Shown: piece by piece, positions 36,448-47,012 of the stretch
How positions within the stretch are numbered: the first letter of the stretch is position 1
Layout: every line of letters begins with the position of its first letter
NCBI GenBank assembly: GCA_015178975.1
Contig: WHVD01000204.1
Span: 1 to 64,000, forward strand
Direction: 5' to 3'
DNA length: 64,000 nt
DNA from: Hysterangium stoloniferum
Lineage: Eukaryota; Basidiomycota; Agaricomycetes; Hysterangiales; Hysterangiaceae
Translations under genes and position numbers: made by a program
The notes under the pieces: model-generated
Seen by the model: the letters and a program-made list of their open reading frames with translations, nothing else
Told to the model about the DNA's origin: nothing
The model's database searches: none

Positions 36448-37369
36448 CTAAGTTTCTCCCTCTACAACTTCTCCCTCCTCTCCGGCCTCTGAACCCTCCT
36501 CCGCACCGACAGCCACCGATACCACACCACCGACGTTCTCCGAAACCCCAATTTCATGCCCACCGCAACTCGAGACTTCCAAATACTGCTCAAGTTGACC
36601 ACCGAGAGACTCGATAACACTGGTCTGTTTCTCCAGCCCGACGCCCAAGAGTCGCAATTGCTCAGTTATGAGCCCTTGTTGTCGCAACGTCTCATATCGG
36701 TACCGACTCGTCTCCGAGAAGTAGGTCCACATGAGGCGGTTTTGCTCTTATAGAGCATCGGCCTGTCGCTCCTGGAATGAACCATCGGCCCCCAGGAAAA
36801 CACACCCAAGCTTCTGATCAGCGCACTCTTGACAAGTGCGGCCCCGACCATTGGTCCGGGGATGACAGGTTCGACCCCGTTTCGTGCACCGATTGCACTT
36901 GGGGTCATTTTCAGGCCCCGCCTTGGGGGCCTGCTTTTGTTTCTATAGAAAAAATTATTTAGGAAGTCTTATTTTAAGGAAATCGAACCCACCTTGGGGC
37001 TCGACGGCCCCGGTGCATCCTCCTCGTCCTCCTCTCCCTCTTCATCATCAGACTCCGAAGGCGTTGCAGCCTTGCGCTAACAAATATTGTCAGTAAGGTT
37101 CGCAAAAGACACCAGAGCCGACTTACCTTTCCCTCCCGCTTCTTTTTCGCCGCCTCCTCTCGCGCCCGATTGGCCTCCTGCTGCTTGTTCTTTGCAAGCA
37201 CTGCTTCCCAGTGCTTGCACGCGGCCTCTTCTGCCGCCTGTTTCTTCTCCTCGGCCTCGATGGCCACCAACTCCTCCTTCTCCTTCCGCTCCTCTTCACG
37301 CGCCTTTTTCTTCTGCTCAAGTATACGCCGACGCTCCTTCGTGTTCGCCGTACCACTCGGCACCGACAT
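36448..37369 (-). mobile_element. Antisense gene-like unit of chromovirus 1: coiled coil plus Zn2Cys6 cluster
   Basis: On the strand opposite to gag-pol, three separate open stretches are bounded by splice-like signals. First, from the ATG at 37369, an Ala/Glu/Lys-rich coiled coil (REEERKEKEELVAIEAEEKK) ends before GTAAGT. Second, an acidic stretch (SESDDEEGEEDEED, about 37.0-37.07 kb) is followed by GTGGGT. Third, a Zn2Cys6 binuclear cluster with spacing C-x2-C-x6-C-x10-C-x2-C-x6-C lies at 36802-36897, followed by a helical tail. Zn2Cys6 clusters are fungal DNA-binding domains (Gal4 type). A TATA element sits about 110 bp upstream. The same layout is found in chromovirus 2. Confidence 0.75.
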
Positions 37370-37472
37370 GGGTGCAACTGTTAACCTAACCGGGAAGGGC
37401 TTTGACCCCGAGCCTATGGTCATGGTGGTTAAAGGAAGAGAAGTAAAATTTCAAGCGCCAGGAACCCTCAAA

Positions 37473-37483
37473 CTTTTATATGC
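37473..37483 (-). promoter_or_regulatory. TATA box of the antisense unit in chromovirus 1
   Basis: On the minus strand GCATATAAAAG, about 105 bp upstream of the antisense ATG at 37369 and about 110 bp inside from the 3' LTR. It points away from the LTR, opposite to gag-pol transcription. Confidence 0.5.
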
Positions 37484-37595
37484 AAATTTTTGCCAAGTCA
37501 CATGATGTTTTGACACACCCAGCCGTACCGACAAGTTTTACGTACGGGATCTAGATTTTCGGCCTCCTTGGGATTTCGGCCAAAAGGGGAGATAC

Positions 37596-38315
37596 TGTTA
37601 CGACCGTGTTGCAACCCTATCGGTCCCGAGGTTATCGCCACTTGTCAACGACAAGTCACCCTCTCGGAAACCATTGGCCCCGAAGCTGACGAATGTTTTC
37701 GTGAAGATCAAACTCCGTTTACGCCCACGTCAAAACAACTCGTATTGTCTGGTCAAACTTTGATACGTCCCCTTTATTATGTTGATCCGTTCAATCTTAT
37801 GTTTCGCATATGTCTATCTATATTTGTAGTCCTTGAACTATTTCCTTTTATCGTAATCCCGCTCTCGGTTATCATCGGCCTCCGAACTAATCATAAACTT
37901 CCCGTTCCTAGTCAAGTTTATTGTTAATACCGTGTTCCGCCCTTCTCCCCATTAGTATTTTCCAGACGCCTGTTACTTGTATATGAACCCGCTATAGTTG
38001 TAGTTACTAGGCAATCAGAATATCGACTCAGAATACCCTCATACGCCTGTATCAGTCTCATACTAAGAATCCCCCCATCCACCTTCGCGTGCGCTCGCCC
38101 ACTCCTGGCCCCGACCCCTTGGCCCGACGCTCGACTTGTCCTTCGATTCCGATCGGTATCACGCCGAAAGGTACTCACTAGGATTAGTCTTCGCCCACCC
38201 GAAATTTAAGGACATCCTATGGATATTTGCGAGGGCACAGCACATAAGCTGAAGCCAAGTCCTTCCGATCGGTCCCTGTCGGCCACCGACATTAGTCAGT
38301 TTCCAGTTCTTAACA
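37596..38315 (+). repeat. 3' LTR of chromovirus 1
   Basis: Starts TGTTACGACCGTGTTGC, ends CCAGTTCTTAACA; 720 bp. It is preceded by the polypurine primer AAAAGGGGAGATAC. Confidence 0.95.
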
Positions 38316-38320
38316 AAAAG

Positions 38321-38985
38321 ACACTACACGGCCAAGTAGATATTTGTGGAAAAACACTTATGAGTGTGACTGTAAGGTTCGGCTTTATAGATAGCGTAAT
38401 CCTTCAGTTGATCTCTTACGAAGAGGAATGCACAGAGTAGGAATAGGCTCCAATTCGAAAAAGACCCCCCTAACTAATGGGGGGTTCACCTATTTATGCT
38501 AGCCCTCCTCAGCTACGTTCCCTGACAACCTCTTAGAAGTTTGAAACCCTCTAATGATCGAAAACTTCCAGCGTCTTCTCTTTACCCCTTACCATCTAAG
38601 ACTAGGGCGGTTACCCGCCCGATTCATCGTCCGCCACCAAGTCTGCTCCCGTTACAGTGACCATGCTGGTTCATACCGATGTCAGACTATCAAGGATACA
38701 AGTCCTAGCAAACAACACCGACGTAGTGCAAGTATCAAATATCTTTATTAATATAATCAAACTTTGATAATTGACATGATGGGAGACGATGCAGTAGAGA
38801 CAGAATAGCTACCTGCAAGCAGGCTGTGGCATAGCTCATTCAGGTTCTCAGATTTGACCCGTAGAGTCCAGTGAAAGGGAGTGGTTAGAGTAGGAGGCAG
38901 TGGGAAGATGACATTTGGAATATGAATGGAAATAGGCCAGGAGTTGCAAGGAAGTCACCGACGATGGTGGGTGGTGAGATGATAC
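38321..38985. other. Unassigned region right of chromovirus 1
   Basis: No supported gene. It contains a short hairpin (ACCCCCC TAACTAAT GGGGGGT, about 38465-38486) and, from about 38.76 kb, sequence downstream of the host gene fragment. Nothing else recognised. Confidence 0.4.
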
Positions 38986-39056
38986 TGAGCGTATGATAAT
39001 TTGCAAGGGGAGTGAGACAGTTGGTTGTGCAGGCATACAGAACAGTTACAACTCAC

Positions 39057-39690
39057 CTTCGCAATGCTAAACGGATCCAGCGTAGTCCGCGAAACAGGCA
39101 ACTCTTCATGCGCCCTCCATGCATTCGTCATACTCCACCCTTCACTTCTCTCATCACCAGAATCGACAATATACGCTGCAATCACACTGCTTCTCAATCC
39201 AGTCCACAACTTATCCAGCACACCCTCCAACGCCAACACATCTGAATTCGATATCTTAATAATCCCAACGTAAACGGGTACAGCTTTTCCGGAGTCGAAG
39301 TATCCGTGCCCTCTGTCCAGACCGAAACGAAACCACCTTCATGTCTGAGATAGACGCGGTCGGGGTGCGAAGGCAGTACAGCACCGCTTGTCACTGCTCC
39401 TAAGGACTCTGATGGTGTAAGTATCTTCAAGCTGCAATTCACTGCAAGAATAGGACGCATTCTAAATCTGGCTGAGATGTCAGAAATGATAGCCTAGAAT
39501 ACACCAAAAACAACACTTACAACAGTGTACTTGGGATCGTAAGTGTCCACTTCGACATTGTCATATTGCAGAGCATCACGGAGTACAGTAAGGCCAATCT
39601 TCAGTGCGCTTTGTGCTTTACTTGCAAGGGAATGGGTGGCAAAGTATATTCCTGTATCCCCAGGTCATATTTTTCCTCGTCGCAGAAGAT
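39057..39690 (-). pseudogene. Decayed fragment of an unrecognised host gene with intron
   Basis: On the minus strand dense coding sense is visible: FCDEEKYDLGIQ, then YFATHSLASKAQSALKIGL and VEVDTYDPKYTV up to a GTAAGT donor at about 39520; after an intron of about 49 nt or less, RFRMRPILAVNCSLKIL, SHPDRVYLRHEGGFVSVWT, then VLALEGVLDKLWTGLRSSV and SMTNAWRAHEELPVSRTTL to a GTGAGT donor at 39051-39056. Two single-base frame changes (near 39640 and near 39270) break it. The product is cytosolic-looking, without signal peptide or membrane segment in this part. Not recognised. Its 5' end stops at repeat R, so it is both truncated and decayed. Confidence 0.6.
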
Positions 39691-39698
39691 CTGAGTCG

Positions 39699-39850
39699 TC
39701 TGGTGAAAATTAATTTAATTTGATGGTGTGACCAAACAAACGCGATGTGAACGACGCGAATATGTGTTACAAATCATGTGGGTGCTGTCGCCTAATGTAA
39801 TATTCCCACATCAGAGTGGGTATTTAGGCTCACCCGCCATTCTCTATTGT
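39699..39850 (+). repeat. Repeat R, copy 2
   Basis: Starts TGGTGAAAATTAATTTAAT and continues GGTGTGACCAAACAAACGCG; inverted relative to the copy at 30232-30392. It lies immediately beside the host gene fragment and runs towards the minisatellite. Confidence 0.7.
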
Positions 39851-39901
39851 AGCATATATGATGACATAATATATGACATAATATTCCCGTGCTAGTGCGC
39901 G

Positions 39902-40735
39902 TGTGACACCCATCGCGCCTTGTGACTGTCACGCGCCTTTTTGTTACTGTCGCGCGCCCTTGTGACTGTCGCGCGCCCTTGTGACTGTCGCGCGCCCTTG
40001 TGACTGTCGCGCGCCCTTGTGACTGTCGCGCGCCCTTGTGACTGTCGCGCGCCCTTGTGACTGTCGCGCGCCCTTGTGACTGTCGCGCGCCCTTGTGACT
40101 GTCGCGCGCCCTTGTGACTGTCGCGCGCCCTTGTGACTGTCGCGCGCCCTTGTGACTGTCGCGCGCCCTTGTGACTGTCGCGCGCCTTGTGACTGTCGCG
40201 CGCCCTTGTGACTGTCGCGCGCCCTTGTGACTGTCGCGCGCCCTTGTGACTGTCGCGCGCCCTTGTGACTGTCGCGCGCCCTTGTGACTGTCGCGCGCCC
40301 TTGTGACTGTCGCGCGCCCTTGTGACTGTCGCGCGCCCTTGTGACTGTCGCGCGCCCTTGTGACTGTCGCGCGCCCTTGTGACGCGCGCCTTGTGACTGT
40401 CGCGCGCCCTTGTGACTGTCGCGCGCCTTGTGACTGTCGCGCGCCCTTGTGACTGTCGCGCGCCCTTGTGACTGTCGCGCGCCCTTGTGACTGTCGCGCG
40501 CCTTGTGACTGTCGCGCGCCCTTGTGACTGTCGCGCGCCCTTGTGACTGTCGCGCGCCCTTGTGACTGTCGCGCACCCTTGTGACTGTCGCGCACCCTTG
40601 TGACTGTCGCGCACCCTTGTGACTGTCGCGCACCCTTGTGACTGTCGCGCACCCTTGTGACTGTCGCGCACCCTTGTGACAACGGTCGCGCGTTGTGACG
40701 ACCTGTCACTCATTGTGACGACCAGTCACTTGTTG
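39902..40735. repeat. CpG-dense 19-bp minisatellite, about 40 units
   Basis: Tandem TGTGACTGTCGCGCGCCCT, very uniform, with a few units one base shorter (CGCGCCTTG) and a block of six variant units (GCGCACCC) at the right end. Flanking sequence contains degenerate GTGAC/GTCAC-rich units. The 19-bp period and lack of stops leave all three minus-strand frames open for 200-300 codons, giving a repeat such as RDSHKGARQSQGRATVT; this is an artefact of the period, not a gene. Confidence 0.95.
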
Positions 40736-41015
40736 TGATGAATATTCCCCTGCATTGTGTAATAAGCGCCAGATGGCCGGTTTGAAGATATATAGTTAAA
40801 AAAGAATAAAAGTAGAAATTTCATAGTCTACTCAGATTTTTAGATAAAAATACAAAGTAATTTGCATAATTTCGAGATAAATCAAAGGAATACTGTACAA
40901 TGTTACCATAGCGATATAAGTACATTTTTAGAGCCTTTGTTAAGAATCTCGTTTGGGGAAATTGCAAAAAATAGAGAAAACCTTTAAAAATACATAACAG
41001 GCAGGCAACAGGGGA
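40736..41015. other. AT-rich stretch between minisatellite and DIRS-like element
   Basis: No gene. It may include the left end of the DIRS/Ngaro-like element; no left terminal repeat was identified. Confidence 0.4.
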
Positions 41016-42103
41016 ATGAGTATAGAGATGGGGCAGGACCCACCTGAAAGGGAGGTTGGGTCAGGCAGCTTAGTATCTGACACACAGGATGTGGGACCCC
41101 AGAAGATGTCAGAACAGGTTAGCAAAGGGGATGTTAGCGGATACCACCCCACGCTTCCCATACTGGCAGGCATTACCGCATCTCACATGGCTGCCATCAA
41201 CAAGGGCGGACCTGACTTGTTGTTAGCATTGGCTAATGCATCTACTTCAACATCTAGTAAATATCGGACTGTGGATTATTCAAAAGCACCTCCTATTTAT
41301 GTCTTCGATGAAATCCGACATAATAAGTTGGAATTGGATCCAGCACCCATTCCTAACCAGATCTTACATATGGCTTTCAAGAAGGTATATATTCCTTTGT
41401 CTATGTTGACTACAAAATCCTTGCAGCGGGTTTGTGGAAATGTAGATCTTAAGTATTCTAGAATCTCGGTTGGGAACGGGGCCGGTGAATATTTCCTCGA
41501 TACCACTTGTTTTCCTTCAGAGGTGTCACTTACTGCCATGGATTTTTTACAGGCCTATGCCAATTGGTTATCCATTATACGAGATACATGTGGTGACGGG
41601 CCAGCCACTCAAGGTTCATACAAACATTGTGACAAAATGCAGGCAGATCCTGACTTTGCAATGTGGTTTCCTGCTTGGTTCGAGATGGACAAAGCTTTGT
41701 GCATTCAGTGGAATTCAATGTCACCTACAGTACCTGATCCCTCTGACATGTTTTACATTTTGTCTTTCGAACAGCAGCGTGCACGCCAAGGCCTTCCTGC
41801 CCAGCCTGGTGATTCATTGCAGGTGGTACCATGTAATCTGCATGCTGCATCGCCTGCACCGGCAGCTTGGAGTAGTGATACCACCCTTTCTGACCATTCT
41901 CACTGCACCCTGGGGTCTGCATACCATCCATATCGTAGTGATTCCTTTCGGGCCTCAGCACCCACTGCAAAGGCCCCGACGGGTTCCTGTATCCGCTGTG
42001 GTGCGCACAACTCACATTTCGTATGTTTCTGTCGTGCAACCAGGTCCTCTCATCTGGACCGGCCCATCATTGCTGAGTGGCAGGGAAGTCAGTCCTGTGA
42101 CAG
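41016..42103 (+). mobile_element. DIRS-like gag region
   Basis: An open stretch of about 360 codons, starting MSIEMGQDPPE. It contains a folded-looking middle (PIPNQILHMAFKKVYIPLSML, FLQAYANWLSII, WFPAWFEMDKALC) like gag proteins of DIRS-order elements, and ends near a Cys/His motif (CIRCGAHNSHFVCFC) that may be the nucleocapsid zinc finger. Interrupted by solo LTR S2. Confidence 0.65.
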
Positions 42104-43374
42104 TGTGAGGTATCAGCATTATCTCATAATGTTCTCTTAATTTTCTTTGAATTACTTAATATTTTCTCGAATTTTTATTGTATTTTTATTATGTTTATTG
42201 TGAAAAATAGGCCTTATTCCTTTTAACTTCACATAAATAATAGCGTATATGGACTCATATTATGCTATTATTGCTTAATTAATTTATTATAATTTTTAAG
42301 TAATTATTTATATTTTATTTACTTAGTTATTGCTTGTTGGCATCTTGCTGCAGCTTTGTTTGCGCATTTTTAAAGTCACGTGATCTATTAGATAAGCCCC
42401 CGGTGGCGGGATGTCACACAAGTCACAGATGTGACTACCCGAGTCATTAATTGATTCCACCGACTCATCGTTTGCTTCCGTCCCGGGACCGCGGCCTTGA
42501 ACCCTCATGTTCAAGCAAGAGGTTAGAACCCTTGTCTCAGAGAGGGGAATCATGTGATAAATAAAGGGTAAATAATGAGTAAAATATGAGGTCATTATGA
42601 TCTAACTAGTGACTTCATAAACTAAATAATTAGCTAATCATTTAGTTATCAAAATGTATATAAGGAGGGCCAAGTTTCCAATAAAATCATCTATCTCACA
42701 CACATTTTACTGCACAGCTCAGAAGCTTATCTAATAATCCTAAGGACAATAATAGCCTTAGTCTGATACACTAACTGCAAGCACCTACACTTGCAGCATC
42801 TTGAATCTTTGTCAGCAACTCTTGGACTTAGCTAATCATCTAAGTTCCCCAGCCTCACAGCTACCCTTTAGGCTTATTAATTAGATAATAAACCTAATAA
42901 GTATCTAAGTATCCTTACTGAAATCCCTGCCAATACTAGATTACTCAAGGCCCAGCCCTAAGTTTATTGAATTAATCAAGTACAAGCACTCAGATAATCC
43001 AATACAAATTATTTTCTCTATTAATAAATTATTTAACACCTTGTTAAATAACTATTAATAGTTACAAATAAGCATACAAGAATCCGAAGCTCTTATATCA
43101 AGTCTCTGCCAAGTTACTGTGCATATATTCAGCTTCCAGCCCCTATTCTCAAGGAATACAGTAGTTCTTTTATTTGCTAAAAGAGTCATATATTGTTCTA
43201 TTGAACCTTTCAATAATCAAAATAAGCATTGATTTGAGTTGTTTAAGCTTAATAGCACAGCTCATTAATCTATCAGTATTTAAATTACTGGACCTTTGCT
43301 TATTTTATTGTTGAAGCTCTGTGACACTATAGCATATATTGAGCTATCTAAGAGAATCCCCTGAATACATTACA
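42104..43374 (+). mobile_element. Solo LTR S2 (1.3-kb family)
   Basis: Starts TGTGAGGTATCAGC, ends GAATACATTACA, 1271 bp; perfect 5-bp duplication GACAG (42099-42103 and 43375-43379). It has a single, unexpanded GTCAC/GTGAC motif where S1, S4 and S5 have tandem repeats. Confidence 0.95.
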
Positions 43375-44906
43375 GACAGGGTTCTGGCATTGAGCTCTGT
43401 GTCGTGTACAATGCCCGGGGGGCCTGTGAGCAGCGGGGGTCAGGCCACCCATCCCATGCTTGCTCTCTTTGCGGTGACACCACGCATCCTGCACGGACTT
43501 ATCCCACTTGGCTTCAGCTTATAGGCTGTGCCCTTGCTAGATCGTGTTTTCCAATTTCAGATGGATGGATGTCCACTCGTTACCCTACTCTCATTTATGA
43601 TATGATTCATGGATCACCAATTGGTAATCATCCTCCCCTTACATCCACCTTTATTCTGCCTAATCTTCCTTCTGCTGGCCTGGATCCTGAATTTCTTTTG
43701 CAACATTTGCAGGAGGAGATTTACCTTGGCCGGATGTTGGGTCCTTTTTTCCATTGAGGCTGCACATACAATCTTTGGAGGACATTTTCACACTGCACCC
43801 CTTGGTCTGATTGCCAAGCCTGGGTCAACAAATCTGTGGATGATTCATCATCTTAGCAAGAAAGATCCTTCGGGTTATTCAACTAACTCATGGATTAATG
43901 CAGTGGATTGGCCTACTAAGTGGTTCACTGCAGCAGCAGTTGCCCAATATGTGAGCTCTTCTTATCTTCTTATTGGATTTATTTGTGCGATTTCTCATTG
44001 GAGCCATTATGGCTATGTTGAGGTTGAGCCAATATGGGCATGTTGATGTTGAGCCTATATCGGCACATTGATGTTGCGGCACATTCTTCTGGGCTGGTTG
44101 AGCTGATTTGGCATGTTGCTTGACATTGGTCTTCATGGTGGCATTGCCCTTACACATGATACATTATACTCACTAGTTTCAGGTTTCTACGTGTCCCCAG
44201 GCACAGAAGGTGCTGCCCTGGATGTTAAGGATGCTTTTCGCAACTCGCCTATTCTTCCCACCCACAAATGTTACATTGCTTATATGTTCAATGATGTAAT
44301 TTATGTTGACCATTGTATGCCATTCGGTCTCACTTCTGCTACTGGTATTCAGGGCAAGGTTGCAGATGCCACTTGTGACTTGCTCCTGCACCATTTTCTG
44401 GCCTTTGTTGTGAAGTGGGTGGACGATTTCGCTCTCTTTAGGGAGCCCTCATACTCCTTTTCCCATTCAAATGGCACATCCTATGTTTTTCAACACTCAC
44501 TCGCTGACATTCAGTCTTACACCCAATCACTGGGTATTCCTTTCCATGATATCCAATCTAAAGGTCAGGACTTTGCATCAACTGTCACTTATGCTGGCTT
44601 TGTATGGGATTTGCAACACTGCACTGTTTCTCTCCCTGAGAAGAAATGCCTTAAGCATCACACCAAACTCGAAAAAGTTTTAGTTGCTACTGCCACAACA
44701 GTTACTAGGCCACAAGTGATCTCCCTCCATGGTTCATTACAGCATCTTACCTTCATTCTCACAGCTGGCCATTCATATCTCGTCACGTTAGCCTCCTTTA
44801 TTTCTCACTTCCCAAATAACTTTTCCCGCCATCACGTCTCTCCATCTCTAATTGTTGATTTACACTGGTGGCGTGATGCACTGGCATGTCCAGCCCCAAC
44901 ACGTTC
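43375..44906 (+). mobile_element. DIRS-like reverse transcriptase region
   Basis: Contains the upstream reverse-transcriptase part (PLGLIAKPGSTNLWMIHHLSKK, about 43.8 kb) and then the core: LDVKDAFRNSPI, DHCMPFGLTSATG and the catalytic box KWVDDFALF at about 44.42 kb. The VDD box with PFGL spacing fits DIRS-order enzymes. Interrupted at its 3' side by solo LTR S3. Confidence 0.8.
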
Positions 44907-46887
44907 TGTGATGTATCAGCATCATCTCATTATATTCTCTTAATTTTCTGTGGATTATTTAATATTCTTTCGAATTTTTATTGTATTTTTTTACTATGTT
45001 TATTGTGAAAAATAGGCCTTATTCCTTTTAACTTCGCATAAATAATAGCATATATGGACTCATATTATGCTATTATTACTTAATTAATTTATTATAATTT
45101 TTAACTAATTATTTATATTTTATTTACTTAGTTATTGTTTCTTGACACTTGCTTTACCCCTTGAGCTCTGGAAGCGCGGGAACACATTATGTCATCATTC
45201 GTGCCCGGCACTTCAAATTTGGGATTGAGGGAATGATTTGTCAGCAGGTGACAATTACAACAGGTGACTTATTAGATAAGCCTCCAGTGTCAGGATGTCA
45301 CTTAAGTCATGGATGTGACTACCCGAGTCATTATTAGATTCCGCCAACTCATCGTTTGCTTCCATCCCGGGACCGCGGCCTTGAACCTTCATGTTCAAGC
45401 AAGAGGTTGGAACCCTTGTCTCAGAGAGGGGAATCATGTGATAAACAAAGGGTAAATAATGAGTAGAATATGAGGTCATTATGATCTAACTAGTGACCTC
45501 ATAAACTAAATAATTAGCTAATCATTTAGTTATCAAAATGTATATAAGGAGGGCCAACTTTCCAATAAAATCAATCTATCACACATATTTTACAGTACAG
45601 CACAGAAGCTTACCTCATCATCCTAAGGACAATAACAGCCTTAGTCTGATACACTCACTGCAAGCACCTACTGTGAAGGGTATGCATATATCATGATTGG
45701 ACTGTGGAATAATACATATATTATAGTATTTTATTATTTAGTTCTTACTCTTTTTCCCTAACTCTCTATATCTTTCGAGCATACCTGTATTTCTTAGTTC
45801 GAAGTCTTGTGTATATCTATGGGCGCTCTCAGCGCTAAACGAGACATCTTTTTACCCAGCAGACACCACCTCGTAAACGACCCAGACGTCGAATAGCGAG
45901 AGGTGTCAAGGGTAACATCTCAGCTACCTATAAGGGTAGCGTTTTCTAGTCTCCTAACATACTTTGGACTCGAACCGCGAAGGTCGAGTTCCACTCTAAG
46001 GTCTTTGCACTCGTCAACGCTACAGTCGACTCGCGCTATTATCTCTTTACTTCAGATATTCAACTTCTCGTTGATTATCTATTTACATTTAGCTACGAGT
46101 TGCACCGTAAAGGTCAACTCTTCGTTCTCTCATTTTAGCCGTCAAGAGCAACTGTACAGTTGTTCTTGTGACGTGTAGCGTGTCTCCTTGCTAGTACTGT
46201 CAGTCTAGCAATCTACGGTATTGTACTGAACGGTCAATACTTTCTAATAGTAGTTGAATAAACACTATTCTTCGTATATTGAGCGGTAAGAATCTAACGA
46301 CTCTTCACACCTACACTTGCAGCATCTTGAATCTTTGTCAGCAACTCTTGAACTTAGCTAATCATCTAAGTTCCCCCAGCCTCACAGCTACCCCTTAGGC
46401 TTATTAATTACATAATAAACCTAATAAGTATCCTTACTGAAATCCCTGCCACTACTAGATTACTCAAGGCCCAGCCCTAAGTTTATTGAATTAATCAAGT
46501 ACAAGCACTCAGATAATCCAATACATATTATTTTCTCTATTAATAAATTATTTAACACCTTGTTAAATAACTATTAATAGTTACAAATAAGCATACAAGA
46601 ATCCGAAGCTCTTATATCAAGTCTCTGCCAAGTTACTGTGCATATATTCAGCTTCTAGCCCCTATTCTCAAGGAATAGTTCTATTATTGCTAAAAGAGTT
46701 ATACACAGTTCTATTGAACCTTTCAATAATCAAAATAAGCATTGATTTGAGTTGTTTAAGCTTAATAGCGCAGCTCATTATTCTATCAGTATTTAAATTA
46801 CTGGACCTTTGCTTGTTTTATTGTTGAAGCTCTGTGACACTATAGCATATATCGAGCTATCTAAGAGAATCCCCTGAATACATTACA
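44907..46887 (+). mobile_element. Solo LTR S3 (1.3-kb family), carrying a nested solo LTR
   Basis: Starts TGTGATGTATCAGC, ends GAATACATTACA; perfect 5-bp duplication CGTTC (44902-44906 and 46888-46892). Without the nested LTR it would be about 1338 bp. It inserted after S3's family spread, and the nested LTR at 45672-46309 came later still. Confidence 0.95.
45672..46309 (+). mobile_element. Nested solo LTR (TGTGAAGG family)
   Basis: Starts TGTGAAGGGTATGC, ends CGACTCTTCACA, 638 bp; perfect 5-bp duplication CCTAC (45667-45671 and 46310-46314) inside S3. It is related to the LTR of the Ty3 element at 20.8 kb. Confidence 0.95.
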
Positions 46888-47012
46888 CGTTCCCTCCTAC
46901 CTTGTGTTATCCTAGACTTGGAGATTTATGTTGACGCCTCTATGTCTTGGGGCATTGGCCTTGTTGTTGGCTCCAAATGGGCCACTTGGCATTTGCGGGA
47001 AGGCTGGGCTTC
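46888..47012 (+). mobile_element. DIRS-like RNase H segment, first part
   Basis: A 125-bp island between S3 and S4 encoding EIYVDASMSWGIGLVVGSKW, the first acidic strand of a DIRS-type RNase H. Confidence 0.7.

Larger units (their letters stand above)
30614..38320 (+). mobile_element. Chromovirus 1: Ty3/gypsy element with chromodomain, full length but broken
   Basis: Two 720-bp LTRs (30619-31338 and 37596-38315) are flanked by a perfect 5-bp duplication AAAAG (30614-30618 and 38316-38320). Inside are gag, protease, reverse transcriptase, RNase H, integrase and a C-terminal chromodomain, then an antisense gene-like unit before the 3' LTR. The LTRs differ at roughly 19-20 positions by eye, almost all CpG transitions. 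Full length, with a small number of breaks in pol. Confidence 0.95.

Noticed and set aside
38465-38486. C6/G6 hairpin as a transcription terminator
   Set aside because: Intrinsic hairpin terminators are bacterial; the window is fungal, and no gene ends here.
39792-40709. Three overlapping 229-305-residue ORFs on the minus strand
   Set aside because: They are the 19-bp minisatellite read in each frame; the period is not a multiple of 3 and no unit contains a stop, so long frames arise automatically.
39902-40735. CRISPR-like array
   Set aside because: The units are uniform with no unique spacers and the organism is eukaryotic.
42104-43374. The 1.3-kb repeats as MITEs or non-autonomous DNA transposons
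   Set aside because: They start TG, end CA, lack terminal inverted repeats beyond a few bases, carry a TATA box and have 5-bp target duplications, all of which fit solo LTRs.
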